From NCBI GenBank assembly GCA_946619625.1, contig CAMOMF010000046.1, positions 1 through 10,640 of the forward strand: a stretch of 10,640 nucleotides of DNA, written 5' to 3'. Below the pieces are notes generated by a model. The model was not told the DNA's origin. It did not search any database and worked only from the letters and a program-made list of their open reading frames with translations. Made by a program: the position numbers and the translations under genes. This document shows, one piece after another, positions 1 through 6,481 of this stretch (position 1 is the stretch's first letter; each line of letters starts with the position of its first letter). Origin of the DNA: an uncultured Bacteroidales bacterium (GTDB lineage: Bacteria > Bacteroidota > Bacteroidia > Bacteroidales > Paludibacteraceae).

Positions 1-659
1 AGTTTGAGGGCGACCAGCACCATATGTACCGCATTCTTCGCGCTCAGAAAAACCGCTTTGGCAGCACCTCCGAACTGGGCATTTACGAGATGCAGCATGA
101 CGGATTGCGCGAGGTCACCAATCCCTCCGAACTGCTGCTTTCCAACAACCACGAAGGACTCTCCGGCATTGCTATTGCGGCGGCGGTAGAGGGACTCCGA
201 CCTTTCCTCATTGAGGTGCAGGCACTGGTCAGCAGCGCAGCCTACGGTACGCCACAGCGCTCCTCCACAGGCTTCGATCTCCGGCGACTCAATATGCTGC
301 TTGCCGTACTGGAAAAACGTGTGGGATTCAAGTTGTTACAGAAAGATGTTTTCCTGAACATTGCAGGCGGACTGCGGGTCAATGACCCTGCCATTGACTT
401 GGCGGTGATGGCAGCCGTTCTGTCCTCCAACACCGATATTGCACTTGACAGCGACATTTGTCTCACCGGAGAGGTGGGTCTGGCGGGGGAGATCCGTCCC
501 GTAAGCCGGCTGGAACAGCGCATTCGCGAAGCGGAGAAACTGGGGTTCAAGAAGATTATCGTGCCCGGCAGTCAGAAAATCGGGCAGAAATTCACCGGTA
601 TTGAAGTCATCCGTGCACAAAAAGTGGCAGACGCCTTCCGATTCCTCATCAAGAAATAA
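1..659 (+). CDS. radA: DNA repair protein RadA, C-terminal part (5' end outside window)
   Basis: This is the last 218 codons of RadA (Sms), a RecA-like ATPase that drives branch migration during recombination and repair in the cytoplasm; full-length proteins are about 450 residues. The frame is open from base 3 and begins FEGDQHHMYRILRAQ, the segment after Walker B. It is followed by KNRFG at visible residues 16-20, the signature that separates RadA from RecA. The last ~150 residues match the Lon-protease-like domain, including GGLRVNDPAIDLA and the strongly conserved GEVGLAGEIRPV, then RLEQRIREAEKLGF. The gene ends in TAA at 657-659 with no sign of damage. The ATG at 24 is internal and is not the start. 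It is separated from the next gene by about 300 bases and a promoter, so it probably belongs to a different transcription unit. Confidence 0.96.
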   Translation, partial: FEGDQHHMYRILRAQKNRFGSTSELGIYEMQHDGLREVTNPSELLLSNNHEGLSGIAIAAAVEGLRPFLIEVQALVSSAAYGTPQRSSTGFDLRRLNMLLAVLEKRVGFKLLQKDVFLNIAGGLRVNDPAIDLAVMAAVLSSNTDIALDSDICLTGEVGLAGEIRPVSRLEQRIREAEKLGFKKIIVPGSQKIGQKFTGIEVIRAQKVADAFRFLIKK

Positions 660-705
660 CAATCATCATATAGAAGTAATGCACTTCGTATGGAGGGCTC
701 TTCAT

Positions 706-738
706 CAGGTAGCGATAAATGAATCGTTATATAGCCTG
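706..738 (+). terminator. Imperfect hairpin downstream of radA, possible terminator
   Basis: Bases 709-716 pair with 723-730 around the 6-nt loop 717-722 (8 pairs, two of them G-U). CAGG at 706-709 could also pair with CCTG at 735-738 if 730-734 bulge out. A short T run (TCTTT) follows. It lies about 50 nt past the radA stop and before the next promoter, where transcription should end. The T run is weak, so the terminator role is inference. A smaller hairpin (GAAGT 673-677 with ACTTC 683-687) lies just upstream. Confidence 0.3.
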
Positions 739-767
739 TCTTTAAACATTACACTTTGACTCTTCGT

Positions 768-786
768 CTTGCAGCCCCCCTGCAAG
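768..786 (+). other. Perfect 7-bp hairpin with five-C loop
   Basis: CTTGCAG at 768-774 and CTGCAAG at 780-786 are exact reverse complements flanking a CCCCC loop. The stem is stable, but no T tract follows on either strand, so it is not a classical rho-independent terminator. It could end the radA transcript by another route, protect an RNA 3' end, or be a remnant of a dispersed repeat. Apart from this hairpin, those at 673-738 and the promoter region, I see nothing recognisable in 660-871. Confidence 0.4.
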
Positions 787-871
787 CACTGACTATTTCA
801 CGTTTTCAGTATAAAGTACCTGTATATTTGAGCAAAAAATACTCCATAAACTCATTTTTCTCAAAAAAAAC

Positions 872-902
872 TTGCACATTCCAGAAAAAAGTAGTAACTT
901 TG
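872..902 (+). promoter_or_regulatory. Bacteroidota-type promoter for the envelope gene cluster
   Basis: TAACTTTG at 895-902 fits the Bacteroidota -7 consensus TAnnTTTG exactly. A TTG at 872-874 lies 20 nt upstream, at the usual place of the -33 element, in an A/T-rich stretch. Transcription would start near 907-910 and give a leader of about 55 nt before the ATG at 965. This is the only convincing promoter in the window, so it may serve the whole series from the barrel protein through the OmpH genes. How far its transcript runs is inference from the short gaps between genes. Confidence 0.78.
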
Positions 903-919
903 CACTCAATTTTGTATTG

Positions 920-944
920 TGCATAATGTGCGCACATGCATGCA
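920..944 (+). promoter_or_regulatory. Palindromic element in the leader, possible operator or RNA hairpin
   Basis: Bases 926-937 (ATGTGCGCACAT) are a perfect 12-bp palindrome. Outside it, TGCAT at 920-924 is the reverse complement of ATGCA at 940-944, giving an interrupted inverted repeat of 25 nt. It begins about 10-15 nt after the predicted transcription start and ends 20 nt before the ATG. It could bind a dimeric regulator or fold as a leader hairpin with a GCGC loop. The symmetry is seen directly; the function is inference. Confidence 0.45.
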
Positions 945-964
945 TACGCAAACAAACGGCAAAA

Positions 965-1666
965 ATGAATAAAAACAGACATATACACCTCCTCATCAGT
1001 TTCGTTGTGCTGATACTCTTTTTTGTTGCCCCGGCACATGCGGAGCAGCAGCCCTACCTGTGCGACATCGGCGTGCAGGGCGGTATGGGCTATTACATCG
1101 GCGATGGGCAGAAGCATCCCTTCATGCACCCGCGTGAAGTGTATGGCGGACAGTTCCGGTACAAGTTCAACAACCGCTGGGCGGTGCAACTGAAGGGACA
1201 ATATCAGCGCATTGCACTCAAGGTGGACGGCGCTACACCGGTCTCTGAGCCCATCCTGTGGACCAACAATATGATAAACATAGACGCGGTGGGGGAGTTC
1301 AATTTCTTCCGATATGGCGAGAAAACCAACGACACACGTATCAAGCCCATCACGCCCTACATCTTCCTCGGATTCGGCATGGCGCTCTATGACGAAATGG
1401 ACGACCCATACAGCAATTTCGCCCTCTATATCCCGCTGGGTATAGGTATGAAATGGCGCTTTGCACCCAGATGGCAGATGCTCGTGGCTTGGCAGCACAA
1501 CATCTACTTCTGGGACGATGTAGAGAACCGCGAGGAACTGGGCAACACCTACGATATGAACGGCTCCAACTTCATGAACAACGACATCACCGGACAACTC
1601 ACGTTGGGCATAGTGTTCGAGTTTGCCCAACAGAAAGGCGACTGCAAGCACTGCAGTTGGAAATAA
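965..1666 (+). CDS. Secreted beta-barrel outer-membrane protein, probably DUF6089 family
   Basis: A 233-residue protein. Residues 1-26 are a signal peptide: basic MNKNRH, a hydrophobic core LLISFVVLILFFV, and a cut after AHA26. The rest shows alternating, aromatic-rich beta strands (for example 35-45, 61-80, 105-116, 130-141, 152-176, 208-221), as expected of a small eight- to ten-strand barrel in the outer membrane. Length and position just upstream of uppS-bamA match the Bacteroidota family annotated as DUF6089; the family name is from memory of this gene order. Three cysteines are present (C33, C227, C230), the last two as CKHC near the C-terminus. I chose the ATG at 965 because the longer frame opens at a TTG at 872 that is the promoter -33 element, upstream of the transcription start. 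The specific function is unknown; assembly by neighbouring BamA is plausible. Confidence 0.86.
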   Translation: MNKNRHIHLLISFVVLILFFVAPAHAEQQPYLCDIGVQGGMGYYIGDGQKHPFMHPREVYGGQFRYKFNNRWAVQLKGQYQRIALKVDGATPVSEPILWTNNMINIDAVGEFNFFRYGEKTNDTRIKPITPYIFLGFGMALYDEMDDPYSNFALYIPLGIGMKWRFAPRWQMLVAWQHNIYFWDDVENREELGNTYDMNGSNFMNNDITGQLTLGIVFEFAQQKGDCKHCSWK

Positions 1667-1708
1667 CAGACATCATCCTTCAACACACCAACATAACGAA
1701 AAAATAGC

Positions 1709-2455
1709 ATGAGTAATTTCGATTTGATAGATAAGACCAAAGTTCCTGAACACGTGGCCATCATCATGGACGGCAACGGACGCTGGGCAAAAGAGCGCGG
1801 ATTGGCACGCATGTATGGTCACCAGAAAGGCGTGGAGGTGTTGCACGACATCACCACCACCGCTGCCAACACCGGCGTCAAGTACCTCACGATGTACGCT
1901 TTCTCCATTGAGAACTGGAACCGCCCCGCAGAAGAAGTCAACGCCCTGATGGATATCCTCGTTGACCTGATTGAAAAAGAAACGGTTACCCTTATGGAGA
2001 AAAATGTTCGTCTGCTCACCATTGGCGACACCGACATGCTTCCACAGAATGTCAAACGCGCTTTTATGGGTTGCATCGAGCAGACCAAGAACAACACGGG
2101 ACTCAAACTGATCTTCGCCCTCTCCTACTCTTCCCGCTGGGAAATAACCAAAGCCATGCGCGAGGTGACACAACTCGCCATCGAGGGCAAGGTAAAGCCC
2201 GAAGAGATTGACGAACAGTTTGTCAGCCGACATCTGAGCACCGGCATTCAGGGTATTCCCGACCCCGACCTCCTCATTCGTACCAGCGGAGAACTGCGAA
2301 TCAGCAACTACCTGCTCTGGCAGATTGCCTACTCCGAACTCTACTTCACGCCTTGCCGATGGCCGGAGTTCACCGATGAGGAATTTTGGAAAGCCATCGT
2401 CGATTATCAGCACCGCGAACGACGTTTTGGCAAAACAAGTGAACAAATACGATAA
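1709..2455 (+). CDS. uppS: Isoprenyl transferase (undecaprenyl diphosphate synthase)
   Basis: A 248-residue cis-prenyltransferase of normal length. It adds isopentenyl units to farnesyl diphosphate to make undecaprenyl diphosphate, the lipid carrier for peptidoglycan and other glycans; it is cytosolic and works at the inner membrane. Visible signatures are MDGNGRWA at 20-27 with catalytic Asp21, GHQKG at 38-42, YAFSIENWNRP at 63-73, PDPDLLIRTSGELRISNYLLWQIAYSE at 184-210, and RERRFG at 236-241. The family motif NYGGR appears here as SYSSR at 139-143, which I recall as a Bacteroidota variant. The start at 1709 leaves about 15 residues before the first conserved strand, as usual. It lies 42 nt after the barrel gene and 54 nt before bamA, probably on one transcript. 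The product length (C55) is inferred from the family. Confidence 0.97.
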   Translation: MSNFDLIDKTKVPEHVAIIMDGNGRWAKERGLARMYGHQKGVEVLHDITTTAANTGVKYLTMYAFSIENWNRPAEEVNALMDILVDLIEKETVTLMEKNVRLLTIGDTDMLPQNVKRAFMGCIEQTKNNTGLKLIFALSYSSRWEITKAMREVTQLAIEGKVKPEEIDEQFVSRHLSTGIQGIPDPDLLIRTSGELRISNYLLWQIAYSELYFTPCRWPEFTDEEFWKAIVDYQHRERRFGKTSEQIR

Positions 2456-2509
2456 GTCTGGCACGCTATTTGCTCACACAAATCGTACCGGCAAACAGAA
2501 ACAACAAGT

Positions 2510-5143
2510 TTGAAGAAACTACTACTACATATTCTTGCGTTGCTTACCACTCTGCCTGCGCTTGCGCAGGTGGATTCTTTGCGTGTGGATAGCGTTGCCG
2601 TGCAGGACACTGCCGCCGTTTCCACTCCGCGCATGGAATATACCCTGCAACGCAAAACCTATCAGATAGCCGACATCACCGTCAGTGGAGCGGATTCCTA
2701 CGAAGATTTCGTTCTCATCGGTTTCTCCGGATTGGCAAAAGGAGACCGGATTGAAATACCCGGAGACGCCATCACCAAGTCCATCCGACGATTCTGGAAG
2801 CAAGGACTTTTCTCCGATGTCAAAATAGAGGCAACCAAGTTTGAAGGCGATAAGGTGTGGCTTAACATCGCCCTCAAGCAGCGCCCACGTGTCTCCTCTG
2901 TGGAATACAATGGTATTCGGCGATCCGAGAAAGAAGACCTCGAAGTCAAGGTCGGCATCAGCCGTGGAGCTCAGATGACTCCCAACCTCGCGGACCGCGC
3001 CAAGACGGTCGTCAAGAAATTCTACGCCGAAAAAGGGTACATGAACACCGATGTACAGGTCATCCAGAAAAACGACCCTGACCACAAAGGCTACGTCAAG
3101 GTCGCTATCAATGTTGATAGAAAAGAGAAAACCAAAGTCGGCGAAATATACATCACCGGTAACGAAGCGCTCACTGACCTCAAAATCAACCGTACGATGA
3201 AGAAAACCAACGATAACAATATCGTCAATTTCTTCCGTACCAAGAAATTCGTCGCCGAGGAGTTCGAGAAAGACAAAAAAGCCGTCATCGAGAAATACAA
3301 CGAGATAGGTTACCGCGATGCCTACATCGTAGCCGACTCGGTGGTGCCCAACCCCGAGGACCCCAACAAAGTGGACGTCTATATGACCATCAGCGAGGGT
3401 AACAAATACTTTATCCGCAACATCTATTGGGTCGGCAACACCGTCTATCCGTATGAGTACCTCAACGAAGTACTCGGATTCAAGAAGGGCGACACCTACA
3501 ACCTCAAGGAACTCAACAAGCGCCTTACCGAAGACGACGATGCCGTATCCAAACTCTACACCGACCGCGGATATCTCTTCTTCAATGTGGATCCCGTCGA
3601 GGTGAAGATTGAGAACGACTCCATCGACTTCGAGATGCGCGTCTATGAGGGACGACCCGCCACTATCAACGAGGTCAATATTGTGGGCAACACCCGCGTC
3701 TATGAGCATGTCGTGCGCCGCGAACTATACACCAAGCCCGGACAACTATACTCCCAGTCCGACATCATGCGCTCGCTGCGTGAGTTGGCACAGATGGGAC
3801 ACTTCGACCAGGAGAAACTCGTGCCCGACATCTCACCTAACCCCGAAGACGGAACGGTGGATGTGACCTACCAATTGGAAACCAAGTCCAGCGACCAGAT
3901 TGAGTTCTCTCTCGGCTGGGGTGCTACCGGTCTGGTCGGCTCTCTCGGACTCAAGTTCAGCAACTTCGCCATACAAAATCTCTTCAACCGCAAATCCTAC
4001 CGCATTGTGCCGCAAGGTGAAGGACAGACCTTCTCTATTAACGCGCGCACGAATGGTGTGTATTACACCTCGGCAAGCATCTCCTTTCTGGAGCCATGGC
4101 TTGGCGGAAAGCGGCCTAACTCACTCAGCGCAAGCGTCTATTTCGCTTCGCAGACCGGCTACTCACAGCGATATATTCAGGCATACAACTCGCTCTATTC
4201 CACCTACAACGCCAACTACTCCAACTACTACGGAAGCGGCTACAACGACTACTACCAACAGTTGCAGGAACAGGAGGCGGACCCCGACACCTATCTTCGC
4301 ACTTTTGGCGTCAGCATAGGTTACGGCAAGCGTCTCCATTGGCCGGACGACTACTTCACGTTCTACGGAGAAGCCTCCTACCAACTCTACATGATGAACA
4401 ACTGGCCCTATCTGATCATCAACAACGGTCTGTCGCATAATTTCGCCATCACGCTCAATATATCGCGTAACTCCATTGACAACCCCATCTACACCCGCCG
4501 AGGGTCGCAGTTCAGCCTGTCACTCAAGATTACGCCGCCATGGTCGCTGATGAACAAACGCGACTACGCCACCATGACCACTCAGGACCGCTACAAAATG
4601 CTGGAATACCATAAATGGAAGTTCTCCGGCAAAGTGTTCACGCCACTGACCAAGGATAGCAAACTGGTGCTCATGACCCGCGCTGAGTTCGGCTATCTGG
4701 GACACTACAACATCTACGCCAAGTCGCCTTTTGAGACTTTCTACATGGGTGGTGACGGTATGACCAGTTACTCCAGTTATTCCACGGACTACATCGCCAT
4801 GCGTGGTTACTCATCGGGCTCTCTCACCCCCTTCGACCCCACCGTCGGACGCAACCTCGGTTATGTGTACAACAAATACACTCTGGAACTACGCTATCCT
4901 ATCTCGCTCGAACAGAACGCCACTATCTGGGTGCTCGGTTTCGCCGAGGCGGGTAACTGTTTCGCCAACATCAAGAGTTTCAACCCCTTCGACCTCAAAC
5001 GCTCGCTTGGACTCGGTGTACGTATCTACTTGCCTATGTTCGGCCTGATGGGTATTGACTGGGGCTGGGGCTTCGACAAAATCAACGGCTCCGACCAATA
5101 CGGCAAGTCGCAGTTCCACTTCGTCCTCGGACAAGAATTGTAA
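2510..5143 (+). CDS. bamA: Outer membrane protein assembly factor BamA, TTG start
   Basis: An 877-residue Omp85 protein, the central insertase for outer-membrane beta-barrels. Residues 1-19 are a signal peptide (MKKLLLHILALL..., cut after ALA19). Five POTRA-like domains follow at roughly 50-125, 126-205, 208-297, 300-380 and 384-458, then the membrane barrel from about 463 to the end. The loop-6 signature of Omp85 proteins is present as MRGY at 764-767. An extracellular stretch at 551-582 has 11 tyrosines in 32 residues. The C-terminal strand reads FHFVLGQEL and ends in Leu where an aromatic residue is common. The start is TTG: upstream the frame meets a stop (2453-2455) without any ATG, and the first internal Met (42) lies beyond the signal peptide. 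The OmpH/Skp genes downstream supply chaperones for its substrates. Confidence 0.95.
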   Translation: MKKLLLHILALLTTLPALAQVDSLRVDSVAVQDTAAVSTPRMEYTLQRKTYQIADITVSGADSYEDFVLIGFSGLAKGDRIEIPGDAITKSIRRFWKQGLFSDVKIEATKFEGDKVWLNIALKQRPRVSSVEYNGIRRSEKEDLEVKVGISRGAQMTPNLADRAKTVVKKFYAEKGYMNTDVQVIQKNDPDHKGYVKVAINVDRKEKTKVGEIYITGNEALTDLKINRTMKKTNDNNIVNFFRTKKFVAEEFEKDKKAVIEKYNEIGYRDAYIVADSVVPNPEDPNKVDVYMTISEGNKYFIRNIYWVGNTVYPYEYLNEVLGFKKGDTYNLKELNKRLTEDDDAVSKLYTDRGYLFFNVDPVEVKIENDSIDFEMRVYEGRPATINEVNIVGNTRVYEHVVRRELYTKPGQLYSQSDIMRSLRELAQMGHFDQEKLVPDISPNPEDGTVDVTYQLETKSSDQIEFSLGWGATGLVGSLGLKFSNFAIQNLFNRKSYRIVPQGEGQTFSINARTNGVYYTSASISFLEPWLGGKRPNSLSASVYFASQTGYSQRYIQAYNSLYSTYNANYSNYYGSGYNDYYQQLQEQEADPDTYLRTFGVSIGYGKRLHWPDDYFTFYGEASYQLYMMNNWPYLIINNGLSHNFAITLNISRNSIDNPIYTRRGSQFSLSLKITPPWSLMNKRDYATMTTQDRYKMLEYHKWKFSGKVFTPLTKDSKLVLMTRAEFGYLGHYNIYAKSPFETFYMGGDGMTSYSSYSTDYIAMRGYSSGSLTPFDPTVGRNLGYVYNKYTLELRYPISLEQNATIWVLGFAEAGNCFANIKSFNPFDLKRSLGLGVRIYLPMFGLMGIDWGWGFDKINGSDQYGKSQFHFVLGQEL

Positions 5144-5210
5144 AAACATATATACATTTTTCGAACAGGCTGCGAACCAACTCCTATACATCATCAACAA
5201 ACCAACATAA

Positions 5211-5744
5211 ATGACAACTATTATGAAACGACTACTATACATAGCACTGATTGCATTGGGCGGACTACTGTCCATGCCCGTTGCGCAGGCGCAGAAAGTC
5301 GCCTTCGTGGATATGCAGTACATCCTCAAGAACCTGCCACAGTACGAAACAGCCAACGAACAACTCACGATGATTAGCCGGCGCTGGCAGCGTGAAGTGG
5401 ATGCGCTCAACGAGGAAGCACGAGTCCTGCAATCCAACTACCAAACGGAACAAATCTTCCTATCCGAGGACATGAAGCAGAAACGCGAAGCCGAAATCCT
5501 TGCCAAAGAGAAAGAGGCTCTCGACGCCAAGCACCGCTATTTCGGCAAAGACGGCGAGCTGTTCAAGAAACGAGAAGCACTGCTCAAACCTATTCAGGAT
5601 GAGATCTATGCAGCCATTCAGGAGATTGCGCAGGAGAAACGGTATGATATCGTCAAGGACCGCTCCGCAGACCCCTCACTCATCTATCTCTCTTCCAAAA
5701 TGGACATCTCCGACCAAGTTCTCCAACGGCTTGGCGCCAAATAG
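5211..5744 (+). CDS. OmpH/Skp family periplasmic chaperone, first copy
   Basis: A 177-residue protein of the OmpH/Skp family, trimeric jellyfish-shaped chaperones that hold unfolded outer-membrane proteins in the periplasm for BamA. Residues 1-27 are a signal peptide ending VAQA|Q. The mature N-terminus KVAFVDMQYILKNLPQYE is the family's opening strand and helix. A charged coiled-coil region runs about 44-135 and forms the tentacles. The final segment (145-175, YDIVKDRSADPSLIYLSS...DQVLQRLG) returns to the trimer body. A second ATG at 5223 gives MKRLLYIALIALGG, an equally good signal peptide, so the exact start is open; I kept the first ATG, which has the A-rich leader AACATAA. It lies 67 nt after bamA. 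Confidence 0.92.
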   Translation: MTTIMKRLLYIALIALGGLLSMPVAQAQKVAFVDMQYILKNLPQYETANEQLTMISRRWQREVDALNEEARVLQSNYQTEQIFLSEDMKQKREAEILAKEKEALDAKHRYFGKDGELFKKREALLKPIQDEIYAAIQEIAQEKRYDIVKDRSADPSLIYLSSKMDISDQVLQRLGAK

Positions 5745-5785
5745 ATTGCAACATAACAGAAAAACCGAAAAAAACTATTAAACAT

Positions 5786-6277
5786 ATGAAGAAAATTTTA
5801 TTTGCTCTCGCACTCGTTTTGCCGATGATGGCAAGTGCGCAAAAGTACGGACACATCAACACACAAGAGTTGTTCCAAGTGATGCCGGAACTGACACAAG
5901 TGACTGCACGTCTCGACAGCCTCAACAAGCAGTACGAGCAACTCCTCGTCAATATGCAGGAAGAGTACCAGAAAAAGGCACAGGAATACGAGCAGAAAGC
6001 CCCCACTATGACAGACGCTATGAAGCAAATCCAGGAGGAAGAACTCTACACCATGCAACAGCGTCTGCAAACAACCTATCAAACAGCGCAACAGGACATC
6101 CAGCAAAAGCGTCAGGAATACGTCGCTCCCATTCAGGAGAAAATGCTCAAGGCTATTCAGGCCGTAGGACAAGAGAAAGGTTTCACCTATATCTTCGACA
6201 CCGCCGCCATGGTCTATGTGGACCCCACGGCTACGGATGTCATGCCCGACGTAAAGGCGAAACTTGGCATCAAGTAA
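5786..6277 (+). CDS. OmpH/Skp family periplasmic chaperone, second copy
   Basis: A 163-residue paralogue of the preceding gene. The signal peptide is residues 1-18 (MKKILFALALVLPMMASA|Q). The mature start KYGHINTQELFQVMPEL fits the OmpH pattern, followed by a Gln/Glu-rich coiled coil at about 36-128 and a C-terminal body segment (GFTYIFDTAAMVYVDPTATDV...LGIK). It is clearly diverged from the first copy: the coiled coil has far more Gln, and the C-terminus carries VDPTATDVMPDVKAKLG where the first copy has DISDQVLQRLG. Paired OmpH genes after bamA are usual in Bacteroidota, perhaps allowing mixed trimers or different clients (inference). The gap to the first copy is 41 nt, A-rich and without a hairpin, so they are probably co-transcribed. 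Confidence 0.92.
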   Translation: MKKILFALALVLPMMASAQKYGHINTQELFQVMPELTQVTARLDSLNKQYEQLLVNMQEEYQKKAQEYEQKAPTMTDAMKQIQEEELYTMQQRLQTTYQTAQQDIQQKRQEYVAPIQEKMLKAIQAVGQEKGFTYIFDTAAMVYVDPTATDVMPDVKAKLGIK

Positions 6278-6280
6278 CCA

Positions 6281-6445
6281 ATGGCGGACGGATATCTGGA
6301 AAGTCACTACGCCGAATACGAAAAACGCAAGGCGCAGTGGCTGAAAAATAAAAACAAGTGGTCGAACAGAAAAAAGACTACTAATAACCAACTACCAAAT
6401 GCTCAAATAAATGACCAAATGGTAAATGGTCAAATGACCAAATAA
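6281..6445 (+). CDS. Small basic hypothetical protein, 54 residues
   Basis: An ORF starting only 3 bases after the second ompH stop, which suggests translational coupling. The first ~32 residues (MADGYLESHYAEYEKRKAQW, then LKNKNKWSNRKK) look like real protein: charged, helix-forming, with codons like those of the neighbours (GCG GAC GGA TAT CTG GAA). It has no signal peptide or membrane segment and is strongly basic at 15-32, so it would be a cytosolic, perhaps nucleic-acid- or membrane-surface-binding protein (inference). The last ~20 residues (NNQLPNAQINDQMVNGQMTK) come from the repeat region, are low complexity and are probably not functional. I do not recognise the family with certainty and assign no function. 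If not a gene, it would be untranslated spacer. Confidence 0.55.
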   Translation: MADGYLESHYAEYEKRKAQWLKNKNKWSNRKKTTNNQLPNAQINDQMVNGQMTK

Positions 6446-6473
6446 ATGGCCAAATGGTAAATGTTCAAATGAC
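6404..6473 (+). repeat. Two abutting 35-bp direct repeats before the MFS gene
   Basis: Bases 6404-6438 and 6439-6473 are head-to-tail copies that differ at only two positions (A/G at repeat position 11 and G/T at position 26). Partial unit sequence continues on both sides: ACCAAATG at 6394 and following, and TAAATGAC at 6474-6481. The unit is itself built of shorter AAATG-type words. In copy 1, TGACCA (6412-6417) and TGGTCA (6427-6432) are inverted repeats; this pairing is degraded in copy 2. The first copy ends the small ORF, and the second lies in the leader of the transporter. Near-identity suggests a recent slippage or duplication event. Confidence 0.95.
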
Positions 6474-6480
6474 TAAATGA
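6454..6480 (+). promoter_or_regulatory. Eight-codon mini-ORF ending one base before the MFS start
   Basis: ATG at 6454 opens MVNVQMTK and stops at TGA 6478-6480. The MFS ATG follows at 6482 (TGACATG). The first repeat copy encodes the almost identical MVNGQMTK as the end of the small ORF. A stop-start spacing of one base matches the murF/coiled-coil junction at 9042-9048 in this window. This would permit re-initiation, but no ribosome-binding evidence is visible, so the role is inference. Confidence 0.3.
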
Positions 6481-6481
6481 C

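Noticed and set aside
679..759. 26-codon ORF in the radA-downstream gap
   Set aside because: No composition, coupling or conservation evidence supports it, and it overlaps predicted hairpins.
754..767. 14-nt exact match CTTTGACTCTTCGT shared with 6492-6505
   Set aside because: One 14-mer match in a 10.6-kb window is within reach of chance, and the second site is ordinary coding sequence of the MFS gene.
872..964. Extended N-terminus of the barrel protein, starting at TTG 872
   Set aside because: That TTG is the likely -33 element of the promoter and lies upstream of the predicted transcription start; the ATG at 965 begins a clean signal peptide.
806..1651. 281-codon open frame on the minus strand across the barrel gene
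   Set aside because: Shadow of the plus-strand gene; its translation resembles no known protein, and it overlaps the promoter.
2525..3709. 394-codon open frame on the minus strand across bamA
   Set aside because: It is an antisense shadow created by the codon use of bamA; it has no recognisable domains or initiation context.
5153..5160. TACATTTT as an internal -7 promoter element before the first ompH gene
   Set aside because: The final G of TAnnTTTG is missing, and no TTG lies about 20 nt upstream.
5159..5176. TTCG/CGAA inverted repeat after bamA as a terminator
   Set aside because: Only four base pairs with a long loop and no T tract; the bamA-ompH gap probably has no terminator.
6404..6473. 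CRISPR array
   Set aside because: The two copies abut with no spacer, and no cas genes are nearby.
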